Assembly: GCF_046630445.1 (NCBI RefSeq)
Contig: NC_092339.1
Span: 73,477,501 to 73,541,500 of the forward strand
Reading direction: 5' to 3'
DNA: 64,000 nt
DNA from: Rutidosis leptorrhynchoides
Lineage: Eukaryota; Streptophyta; Magnoliopsida; Asterales; Asteraceae
Shown here: positions 23,501 through 34,542 of the stretch, piece after piece
How positions within the stretch are numbered: the stretch's first letter is position 1
Layout: every line of letters begins with the position of its first letter
The notes under the pieces: model-generated
Database searches by the model: none
What the model was told of the DNA's origin: nothing
Seen by the model: only the letters and a program-made list of their open reading frames with translations
Position numbers and translations under genes: made by a program

Positions 23501-25114
23501 TTCTCGTATAATGCGAATTGCATTTTTGTAACAAACGATCTCCGCTTTCACTTCTTTCAACCAGTCCATACCGATTATCACATCAAAACTCCCTAACTCT
23601 ACTGGTATCAAATCAATCTTAAATGTTTCGCTAACCAGTTTAATTTCTCGATTCCGACATATATTATCTGCTGAAATTAATTTACCATTTGCTAATTCGA
23701 GTAAAAATTTACTATCCAAAGGCGTCAATGGACAACTTAATTTAGCACAAAAATCTCTACTCATATAGCTTCTATCCGCACCCGAATCAAATAAAACGTA
23801 AGCAGATTTATTGTCAATAAGAAACGTACCCGTAACAAGCTCCGGGTCTTCCTGTGCCTCTACCGCATTAATATTGAAAACCCTTCCACGGCCTTGTCCA
23901 TTCGTGTTCTCCTGGTTCGGGCAATTTCTAATAATGTGGCCTGGTTTTCCACATTTATAACAAACTACATTGGCATAACTTGCTCCGACACTACTTGCTC
24001 CGCCATTACTCGTTCCGACACCATTTGTTCCTTTCGTTCTATTAACCCCTGGTCCGTAGACCTCACACTTCGCCGCGCTATGACCATTTCTTTTACACTT
24101 GTTGCAAAATTTGGTGCAGAACCCCGAGTGATACTTTTCACACCTTTGGCATAGCTGATTCTGATTGTTGTTGTTGTTGCGGTTATTATTGTTGTTGGGA
24201 TGATTGTTGTAGTTGCTGTTGTTGTTGTTGTTGTTGTTGTTGTTGGGCCGTTTGTTGTAGTTGCGATTGATGTTGCGATTGTTGGGATAATTGTTGCGAT
24301 TATTGTTGTAATTGCTGTTGTTGTTGTATTGGTGATTCTTATCACCGTTTTCCTCCCACTTTCTTTTGACTTGCTTCACATTGGCCTCTTCAGCAGTCTG
24401 TTCTTTAATTCTTTCTTCAATCTGGTTCACTAGTTTGTGAGCCATTCTACATGCCTGTTGTATGGAGGCGGGCTCGTGTGAACTTATATCTTCTTGGATT
24501 CTTTCCGGTAATCCTTTCACAAACGCGTCGATCTTCTCTTCCTCATCTTCGAATGCTCCCGGACACAATAGGCACAATTCTGTGAATCGTCTTTCGTACG
24601 TGGTAATATCAAATCCTTGGGTTCGTAACCCTCTAAGTTCTGTCTTGAGCTTATTGACCTCGGTTCTGGGACGGTACTTCTCGTTCATCAAGTGCTTGAA
24701 TGCTGACCACGGTAGTGCGTACGCATCATCTTGTCCCACTTGCTCTAGATAGGTATTCCACCATATTAACGCAGAACCTGTGAAGGTATGCGTAGCGTAC
24801 TTCACTTTGTCCTCTTCAGTACACTTACTTATGGCAAACACCGATTCAACCTTCTCGGTCCACCGTTTCAATCCGATCGGTCCTTCGGTTCCATCAAATT
24901 CCAAAGGTTTGCAGGCAGTGAATTCTTTGTAGGTGCATCCTACACGATTTCCTGTACTGCTAGATCCAAGGTTATTGTTGGTATGTAGCGCAGCCTGTAC
25001 TGCGGCTATGTTTGAAGCTAGAAAAGTACGGAATTCCTCTTCATTCATATTCACAGTGTGTCGAGTAGTCGGTGCCATTTCCTTCAAAATAGTTAAATGG
25101 AACAAGTTAATCAT
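20501..25114 (-). CDS. Copy B Ty3/gypsy gag-pol polyprotein
   Basis: A 1537-residue open frame with the same domain order as copy A. It has one extra Asn in the poly-Asn linker. Changes of note are Ser to Phe in the reverse transcriptase motif DLRSGYHQ (codon at 22961-22963) and Val to Leu in the segment RIWLPKFG just before the integrase finger. In gag, SALIWW replaces SALTWW. The RT change hits one of the best-conserved motifs of gypsy polymerases and may reduce activity. Its own 5' LTR and most of its leader are missing because the copy is cut at 26021. Confidence 0.93.
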   Translation of the reverse strand: MINLFHLTILKEMAPTTRHTVNMNEEEFRTFLASNIAAVQAALHTNNNLGSSSTGNRVGCTYKEFTACKPLEFDGTEGPIGLKRWTEKVESVFAISKCTEEDKVKYATHTFTGSALIWWNTYLEQVGQDDAYALPWSAFKHLMNEKYRPRTEVNKLKTELRGLRTQGFDITTYERRFTELCLLCPGAFEDEEEKIDAFVKGLPERIQEDISSHEPASIQQACRMAHKLVNQIEERIKEQTAEEANVKQVKRKWEENGDKNHQYNNNSNYNNNRNNYPNNRNINRNYNKRPNNNNNNNNNSNYNNHPNNNNNRNNNNNQNQLCQRCEKYHSGFCTKFCNKCKRNGHSAAKCEVYGPGVNRTKGTNGVGTSNGGASSVGASYANVVCYKCGKPGHIIRNCPNQENTNGQGRGRVFNINAVEAQEDPELVTGTFLIDNKSAYVLFDSGADRSYMSRDFCAKLSCPLTPLDSKFLLELANGKLISADNICRNREIKLVSETFKIDLIPVELGSFDVIIGMDWLKEVKAEIVCYKNAIRIIREKGKPLMVYGEKGNTKLHLISNLKAQKLIRKGCYAVLAHVEKVQTEEKSINDVPIAKEFPDVFPKELPGLPPHRSVEFQIDLVPGAAPIARAPYRLAPSEMKELQSQLQELLERGFIRPSTSPWGAPVLFVKKKDGTFRLCIDYRELNKLTIKNRYPLPRIDDLFDQLQGSSVYSKIDLRFGYHQMRVKEDDIPKTAFRTRYGHYEFMVMPFGLTNAPAVFMDLMNRVCGPYLDKFVIVFIDDILIYSKNDQEHGEHLRKVLEVLRKEELYAKFSKCAFWLEEVQFLGHIVNKEGIKVDPTKIETVEKWETPKTPKHIRQFLGLAGYYRRFIQDFSRIAKPLTALTHKGKKFEWNDEQEKAFQLLKKKLTTAPILSLPEGNDDFVIYCDASKQGLGCVLMQRTKVIAYASRQLKIHEQNYTTHDLELGAVVFALKTWRHYLYGVKSIIYTDHKSLQHIFNQKQLNMRQRRWIELLNDYDFEIRYHPGKANVVADALSRKDREPIRVKSMNIMIHNNITTQIKEAQQGVLKEGNLKDEIPKGSEKHLNIREDGTRYRAERIWLPKFGDMREMILREAHKTRYSIHPGTGKMYKDLKKHFWWPGMKADVAKYVGECLTCSKVKAEHQKPSGLLQQPEIPEWKWENITMDFITKLPRTASGFDTIWVIVDRLTKSAHFLPIKEDDKMEKLARLYLKEVVSRHGIPISIISDRDGRFISRFWQTLQQALGTRLDMSTAYHPQTDGQSERTIQTLEDMLRACVIDFGNSWDRHLPLAEFSYNNSYHSSIEMAPFEALYGRKCRSPICWSEVGDRQITGPEIIQETTEKIIQIQQRLKTAQSRQKSYADIKRKDIEFEIGEMVMLKVAPWKGVVRFGKRGKLNPRYIGPFKIIDRVGPVAYRLELPQQLAAVHNTFHVSNLKKCFAKEDLTIPLDEIQINEKLQFIEEPVEIMDREVKRLKQNKIPIVKVRWNARRGPEFTWEREDQMKKKYPHLFPEDSSTPSTA

Positions 25115-25211
25115 ACAGAATATTAAGAGTAGTTAATAGTATTTCGTAGCATAATATGAACTCATTTATAAAAGCTTTTTCTTCATATTAGCGTTTTATA
25201 AGTTTAAATTC

Positions 25212-25226
25212 GGGTAGTACCTACCC
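25212..25226 (-). promoter_or_regulatory. PPT-like hairpin upstream of gag, copy B
   Basis: Minus-strand GGGTAGGTACTACCC, identical to copies A and C. Confidence 0.6.
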
Positions 25227-25419
25227 GTTAAGTTCATACTTAGTAGCTAATATACAATTCAACTACTACAATTCTATATGAAAAACTGATTATAATAATA
25301 TTTCGCGTTCAAACTTTTATACAATATTTTACAAAATTACAATACCGCTTATTTTACATAAAGCATGAAATATAGCACACAATAACTTTGATACAAGATA
25401 GTTGTGAAGACAATTCTAG

Positions 25420-26023
25420 CTAGTACACAAGTCGTTCAGCAAAGGCAATAAAGACACGTAATTCATACGTCCAGAAACAAGTCATGCATTCTGGTTTTAC
25501 TAGGACTACTTCCCATCCTTGGTCTTGTGCAACATAACCGTTATGGCCGTTGATAAGACAGCGTGTTGTAACGTCATCAAAGGGACGAGGGTTACGTAAT
25601 GTCCAACAGTCCCGTAATAATCTAAAAACCTCATTTCTTACCCCAATTACCGACTCCGTCACTTGTGGAAACGTTTTGTTTAATAGTTGTAGCCCGATGT
25701 TCTTGTTCTCACTTTGGTGAGAAGCGAACATTACTAATCCGTAAGCATAACATGCTTCTTTATGTTGCATGTTAGCCGCTTTTTCTAAATCACGAAGTCC
25801 AATATTCGGATATATTGAGTCAAAATAATTTCTTAACCCGTTGCGTAAAATAGCATTTGGGTTCCCCGCAATATATGCGTCAAAGTAAACACATCGTAAC
25901 TTATGGGTTTCCCAATGTGATATCCCCCATCTTTCAAACGAAAGTCTCTTATAAACCAAGACATTCTTGGAACGTTCTTCGAATGTCTTACAAACTGATC
26001 TCGCCTTAAATAGTTGTGCCGAA
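25420..26023 (-). pseudogene. Truncated retroelement F-box gene, copy B
   Basis: This is the same reading frame as the F-box genes of copies A and C, and identical where present. It loses the first part of the F-box at the junction 26022-26023, where unrelated sequence (a copy of window base 503 onward) begins. Start codon and splice-site region are gone. Two bases (AA) are shared by both sides of the junction. Confidence 0.85.
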
Positions 26024-27583
26024 TTTTTAATTTACTTTGATTTTTAATGTTCAATTCAAATTCACTTCTTCATGATTTTTGAAAATAATGATTAAATTTT
26101 CTTGAAGAATGACCGTTAAGGAAAAGTCGAATCAAATTCAAAGAAATATAGGTTAGAGTAGAGAGAGTGTTGATGTAACGACCCGTCAAAATCGCTATTG
26201 ACGCGGCACGTTAATCATTGATTTCACAGTGAGGTTTTGACCTCTATATGATACGTTTTGATAAAATATTGCATTCATTAAAATAAGTGACTTTCTAAAC
26301 ATAGAAAGTTATAAACATGTGGGCGAGTGCTTAGGTATAAGCAAAACCCCGAAATACATAAGTCTTTAATTTACAGGTTGACATCACAGTCCAATTATTT
26401 ATTACACAACGCAGTTTTATTTTGAATGCAATAAACTTTGTACAAAGCATGAGAGACTCCATGCAGGCAACAAGCACATCACAGCGGAAGCATTCTAAGG
26501 ACCTGAGAATAAAACATGCTAAAAAGTCAACACGAATGTTGGTGAGTTATAGGTTTAATTGCTCGAGTCATAAACATGTATAAAGATAGACCACAAGATT
26601 TCATCAAAAGTTTATCAATAGATTCTACGTAACAGAGCACCCTGGTAACTAAACTTAACGCTATAGTGATAATTACCCCATTCGTTTTAATACACGCAAA
26701 CCAACGTGTCTTAAACTCAAATAACATACGTCCGTTAAAAGGCTAGCGCTCTAGCTCGGACGGGGATGTCAAGCCCTATGGATCCATATACAATTATTCG
26801 CGCCCACCAGTCCATATCCTATGTACTGGCAGCTACTAGTTACCAAAGCTAAGGGATTTCCGGTTTAACTCAGTGTAGAATTTAGTATGTACTTGTGTCT
26901 TATCGCGTTTAAAATAAATTGCATATATTCTCAGCCCAAAAATATTTAAAGTATTTAAAAAGGGAGACTATAAACTCACAGTTCAATATTGAGACTCAAT
27001 ATTGTAGGCAAATTGCGTAGACGTAATGACGGTAGATGACTGTATGGTTGGCCTTGGATTCAAGAACAATACCCCAAACAATACCCAATATTTCCTTAGC
27101 TTAAAGCGGTTTGAAACCCGAATTAAAACACCCTCGAATATACTTTATTATTATTAACTTAAATTAAAATTAAAATTATAATTATAAATTAAAATTTATA
27201 TTATATAAGAAAATATATTGTGAAGTTTATCGTCGAACAAACTGCGTATTTATAGTACTTTACGATTTACTGTAGCTCATGCGATCGCATGAGTTTTCAG
27301 TGTTTTTGCCATGCGATCGCATGGCCGCCTTTCCCGTTTTGTTTGCTAGTTCGTCGACATCAAATAGTATTTACTGTAGCAAATAGTGTTTACTGTAGCA
27401 AATAGTGTTTACTGTAGCAAATAGTGTTTTACTGTAGCAAATCACTGTAGCAAAGTCGTTTTCACTGTAGCACAGTAGCAAAATACGGTTTCACTGTAGC
27501 AAATAGTGTTTTACTGTAGCAAAGTCATTTTTACTGTAGCAATTAATGTTTTACTGTAGGAAAGTCGTTTTTACTTGTACATC

Positions 27584-27643
<60 letters not shown>

Positions 27644-28910
27644 CATATATGTATATTTACATAATATTAATTCCTAAAGAGAATTGGTTTAAATTAGTCG
27701 AAATTTTTCGGGTCATCACAGTACCTCCCCGTTAAAGAAAATTTCGTCCCGAAATTTTGAGTAGTACCTGTTTCATGAGCGATATCAGTGAACAAATGTG
27801 GATACTTTTGCTTCATTTGATCTTCACGTTCCCAAGTAAACTCGGGTCCTCGTCTTGCGTTCCAACGAACTCTAACTATCGGTATTTTGCTTTGTTTTAA
27901 TTGTTTGACCTCACGGTCCATGATTTCAACAGGTTCTTCGATAAAATGGAGTTTATCATTGATTCGTATTTCGTCAAGAGGAATTACGACATCCTCTTCA
28001 GCTAAACATTTCTTCAAATTTGACACGTGAAATGTGTTGTGAACACTACTAAGTTCTTGCGGTAGCTTTAATCGATAAGCAACTGTTCCAATTCTTTCGG
28101 TGATTTCAAAGGGTCCTACGTACCTAGGACTTAGCTTTCCTCGTTTACCGAATCGTACAACGCCTTTCCAGGGTGACACTTTCAACATGACTTTGTCGCC
28201 CACTTGAAATTCTAGCGGTTTTCTTCTTACATCAGCATAACTCTTTTGGCGACTCATGGCCGTTTTCAATCGCTGTTGTATTTGAATGATCTTTTCGGTG
28301 GTTTCGTGAATAATTTCTGGTCCAGTAAGTTGTCTTTCTCCTACTTCACTCCAACATATAGGAGATCTGCACTTTCTACCGTAAAGTGCTTCAAATGGCG
28401 CTGCGTTGATGCTCGTATGATAGCTGTTATTGTATGAAAATTCTGCCAACGGTAAGTGTCGATCCCAACTGGTTCCAAAGTCAATCACGCATGCCCGTAA
28501 CATGTCTTCCAATGTTTGTATTGTTCTTTCACTTTGACCATCTGTCTGTGGGTGATAAGCGGTGCTCATATCTAATCGAGTTCCCAATGCTTTTTGTAAT
28601 GACTGCCAGAAACGTGATGTGAATCGGGTGTCGCGATCAGATATGATAGAGATGGGTACACCATGCCTGGAAACTACTTCCTTCAAATATAGGCGTGCTA
28701 ATTTCTCCATACTGTCTGTCTCCTTTATTGGTAGAAAGTGAGCTGATTTAGTTAGACGATCAACTATCACCCAAATAGTATCATGACTACTTGCAGTCCT
28801 TGGCAATTTCGTAATGAAATCCATGGTTATTCTTTCCCATTTCCACTGCGGAATTTCCGGTTGTTGCAGTAATCCTGACGGCTTTTGGTGCTCAGCTTTG
28901 ACCTTTGCAC
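26022..28910. repeat. Segmental duplication of 503-3412
   Basis: The block repeats 152 bases of flank, the whole family-1 LTR and the end of pol, in the same orientation and at near identity. The two visible length differences are one 19-bp LTR unit and one TA. Because the flank left of the LTR is included, this is not an independent transposition. The left end joins copy B within its F-box gene. The right end joins unrelated DNA after GACCTTTGCAC. Confidence 0.9.
26174..27720 (-). repeat. Family-1 LTR, duplicated copy (1547 bp)
   Basis: Same ends and internal features as 655-2222: GCGATCGC palindromes at 27276-27324, 19-bp repeats, and a TA run at 27589-27638. Confidence 0.9.
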
Positions 28911-28920
28911 GCAAACTCAA
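27694..28920 (-). pseudogene. Family-1 integrase fragment
   Basis: A 408-codon frame covering the integrase catalytic core ([21 protein letters not shown]) through the chromodomain-like tail and the readthrough into the LTR. It is the duplicated end of the 2196-6686 gag-pol. Homology stops at 28910. The first few codons come from unrelated flank, so gag, protease, RT, RNase H and the integrase zinc finger are all absent. Confidence 0.9.
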
Positions 28921-29166
28921 AACGACAATCTAGTAAAGCTAAAACTACAGAAGTTGCCATGACATTTAGTATGTAGGGATAAAATAAAATAAATAAACTA
29001 ATTAAAACAAATAAATAATTAACTAGATAATTAATATAAGAAATTAATTAATACAGTATTTAATCTATTTAAAACGGTTTTATTAATGATCTAAAAAAAG
29101 AGATAAGTACAAAACTCAATTTTATTAATAATCAAAAAGGACATTGATGTTTTCACTTACAAATTT

Positions 29167-29256
29167 GATAAATCCACTACAATTGTGTATTGAATACTTG
29201 TAGTGCACAGTGATAAATCCACTACAATTGTGTATTGAATACTTGTAGTGCACAGT
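29167..29256. repeat. 45-bp unit in two tandem copies, with internal inverted repeat
   Basis: Each unit holds CCACTACAA and, about 20 bases later, TTGTAGTG, so each could fold into a hairpin. TTGTAGTGG follows once more just after the second unit, and CTTGTAGTGTACA occurs shortly after that. Confidence 0.85.
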
Positions 29257-29565
29257 TGTAGTGGATGTATTCACTTGTAGTGTACAAATATTCACTACCC
29301 ATTAAAGAAGTCCTCCAAAACTTAAAACAATGACTTTAACCCAAACCAAATACAGTTATAACACCTAACAACTAACTATTAGCTTCTTTATTTGTCCGCC
29401 CTTTTCTTTATAAAATACAGCCAAATACAAAATGTGTGTTCTAATTATTTTTTCTTCTTCATTTCTATAAAAATACAAAAGAACTAAAATAAAAAGCAAA
29501 TAAAAATGGAAATGAAAAAAAGTTTTGCCAGTAGGACGACAAAACAACCCCGATATTGTTGACGG

Positions 29566-29567
<2 letters not shown>

Positions 29568-29606
<39 letters not shown>
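29568..29606 (+). repeat. Run of 39 G
   Basis: An uninterrupted G homopolymer between GACGGCC and TCCAAATAG. Long G runs are rare in plant DNA and are both G-quadruplex prone and error prone in sequencing. Confidence 0.9.
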
Positions 29607-29607
<1 letters not shown>

Positions 29608-29944
29608 CCAAATAGATGGCAAGTAGGCAACTGGCCTCCAACTCCGCATGCTTTTGGAATTGACAATCGAAACAATTTTTGTGAAAAACGTAATTATAAT
29701 TAAATGTTAAACTCATTAAACACATTTTAAAACCTTTCGAATAATATTGTATTTGAAATAATATTTGATATTTTATTCTTTTTAGTTTTATTAATATAAT
29801 ATAGTGTAATGTTGTATTTTAATTTAATGGATCAGTTTACAACTCATGATTACGAAATTAATGTAGATACTGTAAATAATATTAATTATTAATATTATTA
29901 TTAATTAATGAATTAATTAATTAATACTTGTATTTAATTATCTA

Positions 29945-32900
29945 CTAGTCAAAGACCCGCGAATTCACGGGTTTTATTTAAAAAATTATTAATATATAAC
30001 AATAATCCAAACAACTATTTGTAGATTCAAATGAAATAAGTTGAAAGGATGTTAACACTTAAACACGGGTGTTTTTAACCACTTTTTTAATGAAGTACTC
30101 CGTAGTAAATACCAATCATTTGAGATGATCATAACTAAACATAAGACTATGTAGAACTTACTTTCGATAAAAGTTATTAGGTAGTGTAGACAACATGTAA
30201 ATAAAAAGAGCATAATTAATTCATCAACCACAAATAGAAAACAATAAAAACTAAATGAATCAACTAATATCAAACCATATTCAAACTTTATACCAATGCA
30301 AATGAAGCAACTAATATAAAACCATATTCAAACTTCATACCAATGCAAAAGACGTATACCATTCACTTCGTTTTCTAAAGCCAACCAAACCTCTAAAGCG
30401 AACTCAAATGCCATCATTAAAAAATTTAGTTAAAGCACCTTACCAAATTATTATTTACCCACCTACACAAAAGAATCATCATGTTTCTCATAATCGCCTT
30501 TGTGAAACGTAGATGCTTTATAATCTAGGTTGAAAACCTATAAATGAGATAAAAATATACCTTAGTACTGTACAATTTAGTAGCTTAAAATCATTCCAAA
30601 ATGTCAAAAGAAAAAAAAAACTATAAAAACAGTTTATGAACGGACATTTTTCAAACACTTGACTTGTTCTCGGTAACTACTTAAGATTCATTGTTAACAA
30701 CTAATCAAGTTCTAACAACACCGTAACCATCATGATCCAATCTAAACTACCAAAAACACCAAAAATATTAAAATCAAACTCTATACTAACCAAATCAAAC
30801 TCTAATGCCCACGAATATCGAGTAAATATCTCATTTACTCAAACAAAAACCCTACACAGTCAGCTCCAACCATCACTTCACCAGTGTCATCATCAATTAA
30901 GTAAAACTAAGCATTTTATTGGTTTATTGACAACATGAGACCACAATGAAGTAATGGTTTTTGGTTTTGATGAAAGCATAGTTGAAAGTATTATTTAAAA
31001 ACTGTCCAATCAAGAGTTGTTGAAGTTTTCAATATCAAAAAGTGTCTCCTTAAGTTTATGTATATAAAAGTAAACAACAGTTAAAAGGAAAATATCTGAA
31101 TGCTGGATAATCAAGCATAGACTTTTAAAGTTTCTATCATGAAAAACCTATTTTTTTATACAAAGAAAATGTTTAAGCAGTTAGCATTTACAATGTTGGT
31201 TCGTCTAGTCAAACTACCATTCATGCAAAAGACTTCATAATATGTAAATATTAAGATCAAGAATAACAACAAAAAGACTTCATATTTGGCCATTACTAAA
31301 TGCTAACACTAAGAGAAAAACTGTCAAAGTCATCAGTGAGATGCCTTGGCCTCCAAATGAATGATCAGAAGAAAAAAACTTACAGGTACATTATTAATCA
31401 CCAAACACTAACCTTCAAACATTCTTAAACATATTAGTTCAAGATACAAACATTCTTAAACATATATTAAAAGAACAAACAAAATAAATGATAGGCTTAT
31501 GAACCCAGCCAAATATAAATGAAGACATAAACTATAGATTCGTATGAGAAAAATGAAAACATAAAACATGGCAAACCTTCAAACATAGACCACCACCGTC
31601 ACTTTCGTTGTTCCATTTCTCTCGAGCATTTCATCAAACACCTTACATTGCCTTTAAATATCAATATTTAATTTACTGATATTCACTTGAAAAAAGAGCA
31701 ACACAAAAAATAATGACCTCACAACAAAAGATTAGTAGAATATAATCACTAAATATACATTTATTCAAAAACAAAAATTCATAAGTTAAGAAATTGTATA
31801 TTAACTTGAACGAACAGTTAACATCATATCATAAAACTGAAAATCAAAGTTAAGGTTAAAATGGACGTTAAAAATCAAATACCTTTTCATCCATCACAAT
31901 CATTTGCAGTTCGTAAGCCATCTTCCAGAGACTGTGAACCTTAACTTTCAATTTTCATGAACTTTTGAAACTATCACTCTCTAAAATGTAAAATAGATTA
32001 ACTTTGTGACATTCAATATGTATAAAGCAATAAAAAATTTTCATTCTAAACATGAATAAAGTTGTCATTACTTTGAACCGCATCAATGCTTAAAAAGTAT
32101 AAATGCAACATCAATGCTACTGCACAGTTTCACTATAACTGATTTGTATTAGGTGATATATAACGTGAATATGCTTAATGTTTTAAGTGTAGGTATGTTC
32201 AATATATTGTTACTATAGTATATTGAATAATAATATCCAATTTATATTATCCCTCTAGAAGAATGTTCCAAGATCTCAATAGATATTGAAATTCATTAAA
32301 AAGGAATTAGAATCATACACTATATCTCGTAGGTAATACTCAATATACTTTTTTGAACTGCCTTTAACCCAGTATATGTCGATTGTTGACATGTGCACAA
32401 TCTGTCCAACAATATATGAAAGCAAATTGCAACCATATATGTTCTGTTTGAGTACTTGAAATTATATCACCTATAATAAATAACAACTGTGTATGCATTT
32501 GCTAAAACAATATAAATTAGAAAAGTTTGTGCCCAACCATTGACATATAATCCAATCATTGACATCATCATATGCCACTGGTTGAAATACACCATTAGGT
32601 ATCTCAAAAGATTATGTCCTACGAATTTTGATTTGTTGTAACTTAAGTATCTTCCACGTGTGAGCACTCAATTTATATTTTTCTTCATAGGGTATGACAC
32701 CAAAAGAAGATAGATAAAAAAAATAACTTCCCTCAATAAACGTATTACCAAATAACGAAATACATTTTTTGGATAGTAGCAGCTATCTTATGTCCATGTG
32801 TTTTAAAGATTTGCAAACTAAAGTCGTTTCCAATCATATATACAGTCAATACATACGAATAAAGATAAGCATTAATATAAAACATTGATTTAATACCTAT

Positions 32901-34096
32901 TGATCAATAAGCACCCTTTTAATCGCAGCTACACTGTTAGGGTTATTCCAGTACGTTCTTTTAAAGACAGAAAACACTTTAACTCGAACAACTGTCACAT
33001 TAGAATTACAAACTCTTGGTTAGCATCCATTTCGCTAGCAATTAGCAATCGACTGAGTGTTGCTGAAAGATTTGGGAAAGGGATGAGGATTGCATAGAGG
33101 CTATGTCGAAATTTATAGACCATATTTGGGTGTTTATGCCGAAATTTATGAGATTTTGTTGAATATTGTTAATATTGATTTCGTTTTTTGAGATTGAAAT
33201 TGGTTTGAAATTTGAATTTGATTGGGATAATATTACGGTGCAAATAAATTCAATTGGGGTTAACATGTTATTTTATGGATGAGATCATAGATTGAAGAAA
33301 ACATTGGACTTTTTACACTCAAAATTGAACCCTTAATCTTCTCAATATAGGAATATGAATACTCCGGATAAATTGTATTTATTTATATTTAAAAAAAAAA
33401 TATGAAATTCGTGATTTGCACATCAATGTAAATACTATATTTATTCAAATTTTTTTTTTTTGAAATCTAAGTGTTTTTTATTTAAAAAATATAAAAAACA
33501 ATGGATCAAAACATTTATTAAATTTATTTAAAGAGTATTTAAAATTAAAACGTTTTGGAAATTATAGAATACGGAGTAATTGTTTAGAATTAGAAAAGAT
33601 GATTAAATTTCTCGTATGATGAATTATTAAAAATTGGAATATATATTTAGTCAACATATTTAAATTAGTGGATGGATTGACCTTTTTAATTTGAAAACGT
33701 GTTTCCATATTTGTTTGCTAATTTTTCTCAATACCATATTTTCCCAACTAACAATTAAGAAAAACATTTAAAACAAAAAGGGTAGTATAGTAATATGTTA
33801 TTCAAGTGAAATTTGTATTAAGTAATATTCTTTTCATATGTTGATCCAAGGGTTATAATTAATTGGTTAGTAGAAATAAATGGTCAAGATCATTCTATTG
33901 AAATAATTATTACTTATTTTTGCTTTTCTTTTAATAAGAAGAGGGATAATACTAAGATTAAAAGGTATTTTTTATTTACATTACTAAATTCAAATTAAAT
34001 ATTGAAAAAGACAAGCATAAAATCATTATGCAAAATAATCATTTAATAGTTGAGATTAAATACATTCTTTTGTCTTTTTATAATATACAAGTTTGA
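29945..34096 (-). mobile_element. Possible non-autonomous Helitron
   Basis: The 3' end is well formed: hairpin ACCCG...CGGGT (29955-29972), then CTAG at 29945-29948 followed by T, all on the minus strand. A possible 5' end on the minus strand is A|TCAAACTTGTATATTATAA at 34096, between A and T as Helitrons require. No Rep/helicase frame is seen inside. The 5' end is a guess from the TC start and local resemblance. The interior of about 4.1 kb is AT-rich with no recognisable gene. Confidence 0.3.
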
Positions 34097-34428
34097 TGTA
34101 GTTTCATATTTTTCTAAGAAAATTGACCTTTTTTATTTTTAAATATATTCGTTTTCTAAGGTTTTAATTAAGTTTTTGCTTCAGAATATATATATATATA
34201 TATGTATATGTATTATATGTCTTCTCAAACAGATCAATATTCATATTAAGTGAAAATTAAACAAACCCTAACTCTTCACTACTAAATTAATATTTATATA
34301 TTCTTTTGACCTAAAATAAAAACATTATATAAAACACATATTTCATTGAAACAATAATATGATTACCATTTAAAAACTAAATAAATAACATAATTCAAAA
34401 CATTACATTAATAAAAAAAACAAACGAA

Positions 34429-34542
34429 CTAAGCATTATTATTGCAAATACGGAAACTATTCAGAAGGTTCTGAATGTGTTTGATAAGATTGTTGCGAAG
34501 TGAATGTTGAATGGTTTGTTCACGCAACTCACGTGTCATACG
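34429..34542 (-). pseudogene. C-terminal piece of decayed PIF/Harbinger transposase
   Basis: The minus-strand frame ends with a stop at 34429-34431. It reads RELREQTIQHSLRNNLIKHI, resembling the C-terminus of ALP1-like Harbinger transposases (LRNDLIEHIW type). The frame continues, after removal of copy C and one ATACG, into 47655 and beyond. Confidence 0.55.
34538..34542. repeat. Target site duplication ATACG, left of copy C
   Basis: Exact match to 47650-47654 on the other side of the element, the 5-bp size usual for LTR retrotransposons. Confidence 0.92.

Larger units (their letters stand above)
28911..29944. other. Intergenic DNA with a 45-bp duplication and a poly-G run
   Basis: AT-rich, no supportable gene. 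It contains the tandem 45-bp repeat at 29167-29256 and the G homopolymer at 29568-29606. Apparent proline-rich frames across the G run are artefacts of the homopolymer. Confidence 0.7.

Noticed and set aside
29365..29725. Proline-rich frames on the minus strand
   Set aside because: Created by reading the 39-G homopolymer in three frames. The flanking residues show no gene-like features.
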